NCBI GenBank assembly: GCA_964601895.1
Contig: CAZROT010000001.1
Coordinates: forward strand, 1 to 64,000
Reading direction: 5' to 3'
Origin: CAZROT01 sp964601895
Lineage (GTDB): Bacteria; Pseudomonadota; Gammaproteobacteria; Enterobacterales; Enterobacteriaceae
DNA: 64,000 nucleotides
Shown here: piece by piece, positions 30,067-37,361 of the stretch
Layout of the letters: the number at the start of each line of letters is the position of its first letter
Position numbering within the stretch: position 1 is the stretch's first letter
Notes under the pieces: model-generated
What the model was told of the DNA's origin: nothing
Databases searched by the model: none
The model's input: the letters and a program-made list of their open reading frames with translations, nothing else
Made by a program: the position numbers and the translations under genes

Positions 30067-30833
30067 TTTGTATCCTTTATATTTAATAAAAAATTAATTT
30101 AATAAATTCAATAAATAAACAATGATTTAAAATTAATAATTTTAACGGTATTGAAATTAATAAATTCCGTTTATTTATTAATTTTTAAAATAAAATCATA
30201 GTGTTATATTTATTCTAAGTGATGCTGAAAATATAAAAATCCCATTACTGGAGTTATATTACAATTGAATAAAATAATTAACTAAGTGTAATAAAGTGAA
30301 AAATAAAAAAATACAGAATAAAACTGACATTATTTTACCGGCAAGATAATTGCCTGTATGTTATTAATTTTATTATGTAAAAAAATAACGCTATTCGAAA
30401 AAAGTAATAGTTATTTCATAAAAGTACTATAATTTTCATAGTAAATTAAATGTCTAACGCTGTTATTGCTGAAATGAAGTCCATGATTTCCTATGTGCTT
30501 ACGCGCATCTATATATCTTAATCGTGAACTTTTTACGTAGGGCATGCACTGCTGCAGATATGTCTTTTAGCTGATTTAAATTACCTGAAGTTATAAATAA
30601 AACATTATGGTGTAATATTAATTAAAGTCAGACTAAAATAAAAAATATAGATTTTTCATTGCTATTAAAAATAATAAACAGGGAATATGGGTGTGATTGA
30701 TACTATCGATATTTATCGTAATTACTGTTTAACTTATTTAAAATAAATAATTACGGTAATGAAAAAAAATATTAATTCCATAAAAATCATATAAATTTAT
30801 TTCCACATCGCTGGATACCGTCATGAGGTATAA

Positions 30834-30931
30834 CACAGTAAGCAGATAGTTATGCAGTCCGCTATCTCTCTTCTGCTGTGCTGTATCTGAAATGACAACA
30901 GGTCCCGGCAATAATCCGGGGCTTTTTTTTT
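30834..30931 (+). ncRNA. Candidate small RNA or attenuated leader ending in an intrinsic terminator
   Basis: An imperfect stem (30834-30849 with 30862-30880; CACAG/CTGTG and AGATAG/CTATCT pairings) is followed 23 bp later by the terminator at 30904-30931. No coding gene precedes it on the + strand, so something non-coding or a short leader appears to be transcribed here. The promoter was not identified. Confidence 0.3.
30904..30931 (+). terminator. Intrinsic terminator
   Basis: CCCGG, loop CAATAAT, CCGGGG, then a run of nine T on the + strand. It stands upstream of the Q-like gene and downstream of no recognised gene. Confidence 0.7.
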
Positions 30932-31083
30932 GAATTGATTCTGATAAAAAAGGATATTTCATACACTTCATAAATTTGTTAATACCCTGTCATAACAATG
31001 TATCGTTAATGCAGCTGTGCGCGTTAACGATTCTTTTGTTAATCGAGGCCTTAATAATGACGTGAAAAAAGATGAGGTCATCT

Positions 31084-31512
31084 ATGCGTAATATTGCGTT
31101 AATGCTGGCCCGTTGGGGAGTATGGGCTCGGGATCATTCTGAAATTAATTATTCACACATTGCTGCCGGGTTTAAGGGATTACTGCCTGGCAAGGGGCGC
31201 GCAATCGCTCCCTGTTGTGATAATGATGGGTTACTTATTGACAGGGCAGTAGGGCAACTGAAAGTAGCACGCCAGCCGCGGGATCTGGAAATTATTTTGC
31301 GCCATTATGTATATGGGGAGTCGAAATCTGCCATTGCGCTGAAGTGGAAATGCAGCGAACGGGAAATTCGTCGTCATCTTCAGATTGTTGAAGGCTTTAT
31401 TGATGGGTGTCTGTCTATGGCAGGTAGCAGACTGGAAATGGAAGAATATAATCAGCAGATGAATATCGATAAAAAAATATTTTCCCGGCCCGAAAAAAAT
31501 ATTATATCCTGA
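31084..31512 (+). CDS. Lambdoid phage late antiterminator Q-like protein
   Basis: 142 aa of the phage 82/21-type antitermination Q family: RNIALMLARWGVWARDH at the start, YSHIAAGFKGLLP, then a central LEIILRHYVYGESKSAIALK with a helix-turn-helix-like SEREIRRHLQIVEGFIDGCL. The ATG at 31084 (GAGGT upstream) fits family N-termini better than the in-frame ATG at 31072. Q proteins bind DNA at the late promoter and let RNA polymerase read through terminators into the lysis genes. Here two terminator-like stems and then holin, endolysin and spanin genes follow directly, as in lambda, but no DNA packaging or structural genes do. Confidence 0.85.
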   Translation: MRNIALMLARWGVWARDHSEINYSHIAAGFKGLLPGKGRAIAPCCDNDGLLIDRAVGQLKVARQPRDLEIILRHYVYGESKSAIALKWKCSEREIRRHLQIVEGFIDGCLSMAGSRLEMEEYNQQMNIDKKIFSRPEKNIIS

Positions 31513-31546
31513 TAGTAGTGGCTGGTGTGTGTAACAGTCAGCCTGT

Positions 31547-31575
31547 AAAAAAACCCCGCAGCTGCGGGGTTTTTT
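31547..31575. terminator. Bidirectional intrinsic terminator after the Q-like gene
   Basis: A perfect palindrome CCCCGCAGCTGCGGGG (31554-31569) with seven A before and six T after it, 41 bp past the Q-like stop. It would end Q transcription and is placed where a lambdoid late terminator, the target of Q, would be expected. Confidence 0.85.
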
Positions 31576-31612
31576 GTATCCTGGTAGAATTCACTTTACT
31601 GAGAGACTGGCG

Positions 31613-31640
31613 GTCCTGGTTTACTACCGGGACTTTTTAT
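31613..31640 (+). terminator. Second terminator-like stem in the Q-to-holin interval
   Basis: GTCCTGG, loop TTTACTA, CCGGGAC followed by TTTTTATTT. It lies 38 bp after the previous terminator. Two terminators in series upstream of lysis genes fit an antitermination-controlled cassette. Confidence 0.6.
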
Positions 31641-31653
31641 TTCTGGTATTCAG

Positions 31654-31670
31654 TGTTCGTCGAACGAACA
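31654..31670. promoter_or_regulatory. Operator-like dyad
   Basis: A perfect inverted repeat TGTTCGT-CGA-ACGAACA immediately upstream of a strong GGGAGG site. It could bind a dimeric regulator; no regulator is identified. Confidence 0.4.
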
Positions 31671-31684
31671 TCAGGGAGGGTACG

Positions 31685-31729
31685 ATGTGGAACTCTGTTT
31701 CAGGTAGCGGTATTTGTAATATGACATGA
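31685..31729 (+). CDS. Possible 14-codon leader peptide
   Basis: ATG preceded by AGGGAGGGTACG, a near-ideal ribosome binding site, encoding MWNSVSGSGICNMT. It is too short to recognise. The same start context (GGGATACGATGTG) recurs at the next small ORF. It could be a leader peptide or chance. Confidence 0.25.
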   Translation: MWNSVSGSGICNMT

Positions 31730-31771
31730 TTGTCGCGTTAACCATGAGTGTTGCGTTGCCTGGGGGATACG

Positions 31772-31870
31772 ATGTGTGGCATTAACAGAGCGGTGATTTT
31801 TATTCTTACAGAATGTGTGTGGTTTAAAAATGTCATGCTGTTTGAAGTACCCTTTCTTCAGTCTGGATAA
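31772..31870 (+). CDS. Small 32-aa ORF upstream of the holin genes
   Basis: An ATG with TGGGGGATACG upstream opens a frame encoding MCGINRAVIFILTECVWFKN plus 12 further residues, ending in TAA at 31870. It is hydrophobic in the middle. Small proteins of this kind occur between Q and S in lambdoid phages, but I do not recognise a family. Confidence 0.35.
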   Translation: MCGINRAVIFILTECVWFKNVMLFEVPFLQSG

Positions 31871-31932
31871 ATTTTACCGACAAATTACCTACCCTGACGT
31901 AATGCCGGGGTTTTTTATTTCTAGCGCTTGGC

Positions 31933-31947
31933 ATTCGCTAAGCGAAT
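31933..31947. promoter_or_regulatory. Dyad just upstream of the holin start
   Basis: ATTCGCT-A-AGCGAAT, a perfect 7-bp inverted repeat 13 bp before the holin ATG and directly before its GGAG site. A hairpin here would partly hide the ribosome binding site, giving possible translational control of the holin. Confidence 0.35.
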
Positions 31948-31960
31948 AAAGGAGCATAAA

Positions 31961-32338
31961 ATGTCGGAACCGATTTCAGGCAACAGTGCCGCAACATTTA
32001 TGGCGACAGGTGTAACCATTGCTGGTGTGTTATCTGGAGTGGATGACGGCGTATTGATCGGTGCATTCGCAGGAGCGGTCATATTTGTCCTGTCCGCAAC
32101 AGAGTTTGCACTGTTCAAGAAAGTCATGCTATTTGGCGTGTCTTTTCTGGCAGGAGTTGTTGCCGCTGGTTTTGTAGCTGGAATTATCACAGCGGTAACA
32201 CCGAAAAATGTAGAGGCTAGCGATCCTGTAGGTGCGCTTGTTGCTTCAGCAATTGCGGTACGCGTTTTGATGTCGATTAGCAATACTCCTGCATCGTTTC
32301 TTGATCATTTCAAGCGAGGGAGCAGTGATGTTAAATGA
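31961..32338 (+). CDS. Phage holin (first, multi-TM)
   Basis: 125 aa. ATG with AAAGGAGCATAAA upstream; the longer frame from a TTG at 31928 is not needed. It has three to four hydrophobic segments (residues ~14-32, 34-50, 55-80, 90-108) and the typical start MSEPISGNSAAT shared with enterobacterial prophage holins. Holins collect in the inner membrane and open it at a set time, releasing the endolysin. The 3' end overlaps the second holin-like gene by 11 bp. Confidence 0.8.
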   Translation: MSEPISGNSAATFMATGVTIAGVLSGVDDGVLIGAFAGAVIFVLSATEFALFKKVMLFGVSFLAGVVAAGFVAGIITAVTPKNVEASDPVGALVASAIAVRVLMSISNTPASFLDHFKRGSSDVK

Positions 32339-32606
32339 ATATTTACTCATCGTTAATGCACTCACGTGTCTGGTGATTGTGATACGTTTATTGTCTTATC
32401 AGCGCCATGGTTCAAAATACAGTCCATTTGCTGCATTGCTTGCGTATGCACTGACTGTTTCCAGTGGTTCAGTCACTATCCGCATCCTGACCGGTGATTA
32501 TTCTCATGCCGACTGGTCGGAAACGGTAATGAACCTTGTTTTTTGCGCCACCGTCATTGTCTCTCGGGGCAATGTGATGCGCTTACCTAAACCTTTTCAG
32601 AAATAA
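32328..32606 (+). CDS. Putative 3TM phage holin / holin partner
   Basis: 92 aa, ATG with AGGGAG upstream. Three hydrophobic stretches: LIVNALTCLVIVIRLL, FAALLAYALTVSSGSVTI and MNLVFCATVIV. It resembles the 3TM holin family found beside GH19 endolysins in enterobacterial prophages. It overlaps the first holin gene and ends 4 bp before the endolysin start, so the three are probably co-translated. It may be the effector holin or an antiholin. Confidence 0.75.
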   Translation: MLNEYLLIVNALTCLVIVIRLLSYQRHGSKYSPFAALLAYALTVSSGSVTIRILTGDYSHADWSETVMNLVFCATVIVSRGNVMRLPKPFQK

Positions 32607-32610
32607 GCTT

Positions 32611-33222
32611 ATGACACTGAATCAATTTCAACAGGCGGCTAATCTCAGCGCCGGGTTAGCTGCACGCTGGTATCCACATATTAGCGCGACAATAAACGAA
32701 TTTAACATAACCACTATACCTGCGATGGCGATGTTCATTGCACAGGTAGGACACGAATCAGCAGGATTCACGCTTTTGCAGGAATCCTTTAATTACACGG
32801 TTACCGGCCTGCGTAATACGTTTCCCAAACGTATTACTGAGGAGCAGGCAGCCATGTTGGGACGAACGGCAAACCAGGCGGCAAAACAGGAGGACATTGC
32901 CAATCTCGTTTATGCAGGACGTGGCGGTAATACCGCATCAAGTGATGGCTGGAAGTATCGCGGCCGTGGCTTAATTCAGATAACCCTGCTGAATAATTAT
33001 CGCGACTGTGGTAGCGCCCTGAAGCTCGATTTACTTGCTTTTCCGGATCTGTTACTGGCAGATGAAAATGCAGCCCGCTCAGCAGGATGGTTCTGGCAGG
33101 CAAAAGGCTGTAATGAGATTGCCGACAGTTTGAAACAGGTAACCCTGAAGATTAATGGCGGCTATAACGGCCTGGAAGACCGGCAGCAAAGATACCAGGC
33201 AGCCCGACAGGGGCTGACATGA
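32611..33222 (+). CDS. Phage endolysin, glycoside hydrolase family 19
   Basis: 203 aa. A GH19 (chitinase-like) muramidase fold: MFIAQVGHESAGFTLLQESFNY, with the general acid glutamate in GHES (about residue 51), YAGRGGNTASSDGWKYRGRGLIQ and the late INGGYNGLEDR motif. No signal peptide, so export depends on the holins. It degrades peptidoglycan. There is no clear ribosome site, consistent with coupling to the upstream gene, and the stop overlaps the spanin start (ATGA). Confidence 0.9.
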   Translation: MTLNQFQQAANLSAGLAARWYPHISATINEFNITTIPAMAMFIAQVGHESAGFTLLQESFNYTVTGLRNTFPKRITEEQAAMLGRTANQAAKQEDIANLVYAGRGGNTASSDGWKYRGRGLIQITLLNNYRDCGSALKLDLLAFPDLLLADENAARSAGWFWQAKGCNEIADSLKQVTLKINGGYNGLEDRQQRYQAARQGLT

Positions 33223-33608
33223 TGCGCACCCTCAGTTTTTATGGTGCATTACTGGGGATACTCGCTTTTCTGGTGCTGGCAATTAACCATTATCGCGAAA
33301 AATACCTTGAAACGACGCAGGCGCTGGTAACAGCGCAGGCTATTAATTTAAACCAGGCGCAAGCCATTGCAGAGTTAAGGAAAGCAGACATGCTTAATCG
33401 TGAACTAACGGCAAAGCTGCTGAATCAGGAACAGACACTGAGAAAAAAAGCTCATAATGAAAATCAAAAACTGCGTAAGGTACTGGCGAATGATGACTGC
33501 AGTCATCATCGGTTGCCAGATGCTGTTATTGACATCCTGCGCCAGGTCCCCGCTGTCGACGCAAACTCTTTACCTGCTGCCGCCGGAAGTGCTACTAATC
33601 CGTTGTGA
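33219..33608 (+). CDS. Inner-membrane spanin (Rz/LysB-like)
   Basis: 129 aa. One N-terminal membrane segment (residues ~6-22, SFYGALLGILAFLVLAI) is followed by a long periplasmic coiled coil rich in A, Q, E, K and L (residues ~28-90). This is the build of i-spanins, which join with the outer-membrane partner to fuse the two membranes in the last step of lysis. The start overlaps the endolysin stop, and the o-spanin gene begins inside it in another frame. Confidence 0.82.
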   Translation: MMRTLSFYGALLGILAFLVLAINHYREKYLETTQALVTAQAINLNQAQAIAELRKADMLNRELTAKLLNQEQTLRKKAHNENQKLRKVLANDDCSHHRLPDAVIDILRQVPAVDANSLPAAAGSATNPL

Positions 33609-33741
33609 AAATTCGCGGTTTGACGGCACCACCTTTGGTGATGTGGTGCAATTTCTGCGTCAGAAACAGCTTGAAAACGAAATATGTGCGGCGCGTATGG
33701 ATGCGTTACTTGCCTGGAGACAGTCTGCTAGAGTACCATGA
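33490..33741 (+). CDS. Outer-membrane lipoprotein spanin (Rz1/LysC-like), nested
   Basis: 83 aa in the +1 frame relative to the i-spanin gene, starting inside it and running 133 bp past its end. The signal peptide MMTAVIIGCQMLLLTSC has a good lipobox (LTSC, cysteine 17). The mature part has TLYLLPPEVLLIRCE and FDGTTFGDVVQFLRQKQLENE, as in P2 LysC-like o-spanins. The ATG at 33490 is preferred to an ATG at 33457, which would put extra residues before the signal. The nested Rz/Rz1 arrangement confirms both genes. Confidence 0.82.
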   Translation: MMTAVIIGCQMLLLTSCARSPLSTQTLYLLPPEVLLIRCENSRFDGTTFGDVVQFLRQKQLENEICAARMDALLAWRQSARVP

Positions 33742-33779
33742 TTGCCCACTATGAAGTCTCAAACAGACAGGAGTAATTC

Positions 33780-34130
33780 ATGGTTGAAGAAACCATTTTC
33801 AGCAGGATTATTCGCCGTGAGATCCCGGCTGATATTCTCTGGCAGGATGAACTGGTTACTGCGTTTCGTGATATTGCACCTCAGGCGCCTGTTCATATTT
33901 TAATTATTCCCAATACCCTTATTCCCACCATTAATGATGTCAGTTCCTCGCATGAAGCAGCATTAGGGCGCATGATTACCGTTGCCGCAAAAATTGCCAG
34001 CCAGGAAGGTATTGCTGAAGACGGTTATCGCCTCATCATGAATTGCAACCGCCATGCCGGCCAGGAAGTCTGGCATATTCATATGCATCTGGTGGGTGGG
34101 CATGTACTGGGGCCCATATTGCAGCGTTAA
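33780..34130 (+). CDS. hinT: HIT-family purine nucleoside phosphoramidase
   Basis: 116 aa (E. coli HinT 119). It hydrolyses AMP-lysine and adenosine phosphoramidates. The histidine triad HIHMHLVGG is near residues 98-106. ATG with AGGAG upstream. It begins the hinT-lpoB-nagZ-folE run, only 38 bp after the lysis cassette. In E. coli ycfL follows; here it is absent. Confidence 0.95.
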   Translation: MVEETIFSRIIRREIPADILWQDELVTAFRDIAPQAPVHILIIPNTLIPTINDVSSSHEAALGRMITVAAKIASQEGIAEDGYRLIMNCNRHAGQEVWHIHMHLVGGHVLGPILQR

Positions 34131-34144
34131 TTCAGGTGGTTATA

Positions 34145-34741
34145 ATGAAACGGCATCTGTTTGTGATGATGATAATACTGGCAGTATCAGGTTGTTTGTC
34201 GAGAAAAGTCAGTGTTGAACCTGCACCGCCTGAGTCTGATGTTCCTGTAAAATCTGCAACGCAGGTTGAGGTACCACCAGACGCCTTACCTGTTGTGCCA
34301 TCCCCGCCCAAATTTACGCAACCAGACTGGCATGCCAGTCTGGAGCCTTTAGTGGAAAGCATGCTGAATACCGAAGATATTATAGCGGGAAAGGCATTAT
34401 TACCCGGTAGCATTAATAATCGCACTAATGGATCACTGCAAATGGTTCAGGCGACTTCTGTATTATATGATGTACTGAGTACGAGTCAGAAGTTTACCCT
34501 GGTGTCATCCTTACAACTGGCTAAGGCCAGACAGGTGCTGGGCCTGTCAGAAAATGACAGTCTGGGATTACGCAGTAACCTGATAGGTCTTGCGCGTTAT
34601 CTCGGTGCCTGGTACGTACTTTATACCGATGTTAGTGGTGATACCAAATCACCAGACATCAGGATGCAATTAATGTCGGTGCAGACGGGCGAGATTATCT
34701 GGTCAGGAAACGGTGTTGTTAAATACACCCATGCTGAGTGA
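34145..34741 (+). CDS. lpoB: Penicillin-binding protein activator LpoB
   Basis: 198 aa. An outer-membrane lipoprotein that activates PBP1B. The signal peptide MKRHLFVMMIILAVSGC has lipidation cysteine 17. It is followed by a proline-rich linker (residues ~25-65) and the folded domain with INNRTNGSLQMVQAT, SSLQLAKARQVLGLSENDSL and MQLMSVQTGEIIWSGNG, matching E. coli LpoB/YcfM. It lies 14 bp after hinT. Between it and nagZ, thiK (ycfN) of E. coli is missing. Confidence 0.92.
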   Translation: MKRHLFVMMIILAVSGCLSRKVSVEPAPPESDVPVKSATQVEVPPDALPVVPSPPKFTQPDWHASLEPLVESMLNTEDIIAGKALLPGSINNRTNGSLQMVQATSVLYDVLSTSQKFTLVSSLQLAKARQVLGLSENDSLGLRSNLIGLARYLGAWYVLYTDVSGDTKSPDIRMQLMSVQTGEIIWSGNGVVKYTHAE

Positions 34742-34783
34742 GCTGATTTTCAGCTGTTACTGTTATCGGTAGAAGCAGGAGAA

Positions 34784-35851
34784 ATGGCAGTGAGAAAAAA
34801 GGCGATGGGATCGGTGATGCTGGATGTTGCCGGCTATGAACTGAATGCCGGGGAGCGCGAAGTGCTGCAGCATCCTGCCATCAGTGGTGTTATCCTGTTT
34901 AGTCGTAATTTTCACTCTCCTGTACAGTTGCGTGAACTGGTGCGCCAGCTACGTGCAGCGGCGCGGCGGCAGTTAATCGTGGCGGTAGATCAGGAAGGCG
35001 GGCGGGTACAGCGTTTTCGCGATGGTTTTACCTTACTGCCTGCGGCACAGTCATTTGGTGCTATTAATGATGCATGCAGCGCAGCGAATCTCGCAGAACA
35101 GGCAGGCTGGTTAATGGCAGTAGAAATGATTGCTATGGATATTGATATCAGCCTGGCGCCAGTGCTGGATGTGGGTCATGTCAGTGCTGCTATTGGTGAA
35201 CGCGCTTTTCATCAGGATGCGTTGCAGGTATTCAATATTGCGCTGGCTTTTATCCGTGGTATGCACGGTGCGGGCATGAAAACAACCGGGAAACACTTTC
35301 CAGGACATGGTGCCGTCAGTGCAGATTCTCATAAAGAAACCCCCAGAGATGAGCGGCCGCTGGCGCAGATCCGTGACGTGGATATGTGGGTGTTTCAAAA
35401 GCTAATTGAACAGCAGTTACTGGATGCGATTATGCCAGCACACGTCATTTATACTGAGGCTGATGTCTATCCTGCTAGTGCTTCGGCTTACTGGCTACAG
35501 CAGATATTACGTCAGGAGCTGGGTTTTGACGGCATCGTTTTTTCAGACGATTTATCCATGACAGGTGCTGCTGTCATGGGAAATTATGCAGCGCGTGCCA
35601 GAGCTGCGCTGCAAGCAGGCTGTGACGTAGTGCTGGTGTGTAATAATCCTGCAGGTGCTGTCAGTGTACTGGATAGCCTTGTTCCCTGCGCAGCCAGTAA
35701 TACCCGGCTGATGAAGCTTTCCCATCGAGGTAATGCCTGTAGTCTTCAGGAATTACACAGTTCCCGTCGCTGGCAGGAAGCAAATGCAGCGCTGGGCAGC
35801 CTGAATGAACGCTGGAAATTGTACAGAGACAAACAAATACCGTCTGTTTAG
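34784..35851 (+). CDS. nagZ: Beta-N-acetylhexosaminidase NagZ
   Basis: 355 aa (E. coli 341; the extra length is a few residues at each end). A cytoplasmic GH3 enzyme that removes N-acetylglucosamine from GlcNAc-anhydroMurNAc peptides during cell-wall recycling. Motifs are VAVDQEGGRVQRF, KTTGKHFPGHGAVSADSH (the flexible catalytic loop with the Asp/His pair) and GIVFSDDLSMTGA with the nucleophile aspartate. AGGAGA precedes the ATG. Confidence 0.95.
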   Translation: MAVRKKAMGSVMLDVAGYELNAGEREVLQHPAISGVILFSRNFHSPVQLRELVRQLRAAARRQLIVAVDQEGGRVQRFRDGFTLLPAAQSFGAINDACSAANLAEQAGWLMAVEMIAMDIDISLAPVLDVGHVSAAIGERAFHQDALQVFNIALAFIRGMHGAGMKTTGKHFPGHGAVSADSHKETPRDERPLAQIRDVDMWVFQKLIEQQLLDAIMPAHVIYTEADVYPASASAYWLQQILRQELGFDGIVFSDDLSMTGAAVMGNYAARARAALQAGCDVVLVCNNPAGAVSVLDSLVPCAASNTRLMKLSHRGNACSLQELHSSRRWQEANAALGSLNERWKLYRDKQIPSV

Positions 35852-35888
35852 TGACAGAAATCGGTTGTTGTTATTGCTGGAGATAATA

Positions 35889-36554
35889 ATGTCGTTGTTA
35901 AGTAAAGAAGCTATGCTGGTGCATTCAGCACTACGTAATCGTGGTCTTGAAACGCCACTACGGGAGCAGTTACTGGATCCCGGGACACGCAAACAGCGTA
36001 TTCAGCAGCATATGACTGAGATTATGCAGCTGCTCAATCTTGATATGTCGGATGATAGTTTAGCCCAGACTCCACGGCGTATTGCTAAGATGTATGTTGA
36101 CGAAATTTTTTCCGGCCTGGATTATAGTAATTTTCCTGAAATTACCATTATTGAAAATAAAATGCAGGTGGATGAAATGGTCACTGTACGCGATATCACA
36201 CTGACCAGTACCTGTGAACATCATTTTGTCACTATTGATGGTAAGGCAACGGTTGCCTACATTCCCAGACGCGGTGTGATTGGCCTGTCTAAAATTAACC
36301 GTATTGTACAGTTTTTTGCCCAGCGCCCGCAGGTGCAGGAGAGATTAACCCAACAGATTCTCGTCGCTTTACAGACATTGCTGGATACCAGTAATGTTGC
36401 TGTGTCTATTGATGCTTTTCATGATTGTGTCAAGGCACGTGGTATTCGGGATGTGACCAGTGCCACGACGACCACGTCACTGGGCGGATTATTCAAATCC
36501 AGCCAGAATACCCGTCAGGAGTTTTTGCGCGCCATCTGTCATGCAGTAAACTAA
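35889..36554 (+). CDS. folE: GTP cyclohydrolase 1
   Basis: 221 aa (E. coli FolE 222). It converts GTP to dihydroneopterin triphosphate, the first step to folate. Conserved STCEHHFVTIDGKATVAYIP (zinc cysteine and active histidines), GLSKINRIVQFFAQRPQVQE and CVKARGIRD with the second zinc cysteine. The ATG at 35889 with GGAG upstream matches the E. coli start; a longer frame from 35805 is spurious. It lies 37 bp after nagZ, a junction not found in E. coli. Confidence 0.96.
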   Translation: MSLLSKEAMLVHSALRNRGLETPLREQLLDPGTRKQRIQQHMTEIMQLLNLDMSDDSLAQTPRRIAKMYVDEIFSGLDYSNFPEITIIENKMQVDEMVTVRDITLTSTCEHHFVTIDGKATVAYIPRRGVIGLSKINRIVQFFAQRPQVQERLTQQILVALQTLLDTSNVAVSIDAFHDCVKARGIRDVTSATTTTSLGGLFKSSQNTRQEFLRAICHAVN

Positions 36555-36612
36555 AACGCAGCGCCATTTTTTTAGCTGTGGTGACTGGCGGCTTTAAGAA
36601 AACAACAGCAGG

Positions 36613-37281
36613 TTAATTACGGGCGCTGTCAGAGAGATAACGTTCCGATGGAATGGGAATGAGAGGGCCAAGAAAGCGGGGCTCAGTATTCAGGATATAA
36701 AGATCGATAAAAGCGCTTAAGCGGGCAAATATTTCACGCACACGGACAGCCAGCATGTTTTCCGGTGAGGGTACGGCATAACACTGAGCCTGAATGCCAA
36801 GGTGGAATGCGATGAAGAGTGCACGTTCGCAGTGGAATCGTTGGGTAATGATAATAAAATTATTGGTATCAAACACTTTTCTGGTGCGTACGATGGAATC
36901 AAAAGTACGAAAACCGGCATAATCCAGTACGATATGTCGGGGGGTAACGCCTGCGGCTATCAGATCGCGCCGCATGGTTACTGGTTCGTTATAACTCTGC
37001 AGTGCATTATCACCGCTGAGTAACAGGTAATTTACCTTGCCGCTCTGCCAGGCGTTGATGGCGCCTGCCATCCGGTAGGAATAAAACGGATTAATGACGC
37101 CAGCATGATGATATTTTGCCGTCCCCAGAACTACGCCTACCTGGCGGCTTGGTAGATCCTGCAGCTCATCAAAAATATGCGGGGCTGTCTTAAAGCTTAT
37201 CCAGCTATCCAGCATGATAACAGAAAGGGCAGCTACCCCTGCCATGATAACGATGCCTGTTATCAAGCGTTTTTTCATCAT
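36613..37281 (-). CDS. sanA: SanA, envelope-barrier DUF218/ElyC-like membrane protein
   Basis: 222 aa (E. coli SanA 239). One N-terminal membrane helix (residues ~7-26), then the DUF218 domain with VVLGTAKYHHAGVINPFYSYR, LLLSGDN, YAGFRTFDSIVR and IITQRFHCERAL. In E. coli SanA supports the envelope barrier to vancomycin at high temperature. It is next to cdd as in E. coli and converges with folE. Confidence 0.92.
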   Translation of the reverse strand: MMKKRLITGIVIMAGVAALSVIMLDSWISFKTAPHIFDELQDLPSRQVGVVLGTAKYHHAGVINPFYSYRMAGAINAWQSGKVNYLLLSGDNALQSYNEPVTMRRDLIAAGVTPRHIVLDYAGFRTFDSIVRTRKVFDTNNFIIITQRFHCERALFIAFHLGIQAQCYAVPSPENMLAVRVREIFARLSAFIDLYILNTEPRFLGPLIPIPSERYLSDSARN

Positions 37282-37361
37282 GTTACCCTTGATTTTGCAT
37301 GACGCTAAAAACCAGCACGGTTACTTTACCTGACATTGGGTACCAACACCAGAATCGTTTT

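Larger units (their letters stand above)
30067..31083. other. AT-rich divergent intergenic region between giant toxin and Q-like gene
   Basis: About 1 kb of extremely AT-rich DNA between the divergent toxin (-) and antiterminator (+) starts, presumably holding both promoters. No convincing protein-coding gene was found; the 77-codon minus-strand frame at 30738-30971 lacks a binding site and crosses the terminator at 30904. A compact hairpin-plus-terminator unit lies at 30834-30931. Confidence 0.5.

Noticed and set aside
30738..30971. 77-codon minus-strand ORF
   Set aside because: No ribosome site; it spans the terminator at 30904 and AT-rich non-coding DNA.
31084..33741. Complete prophage
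   Set aside because: Only late control and lysis genes are present; no integrase, repressor, replication, packaging, head or tail genes in the window.
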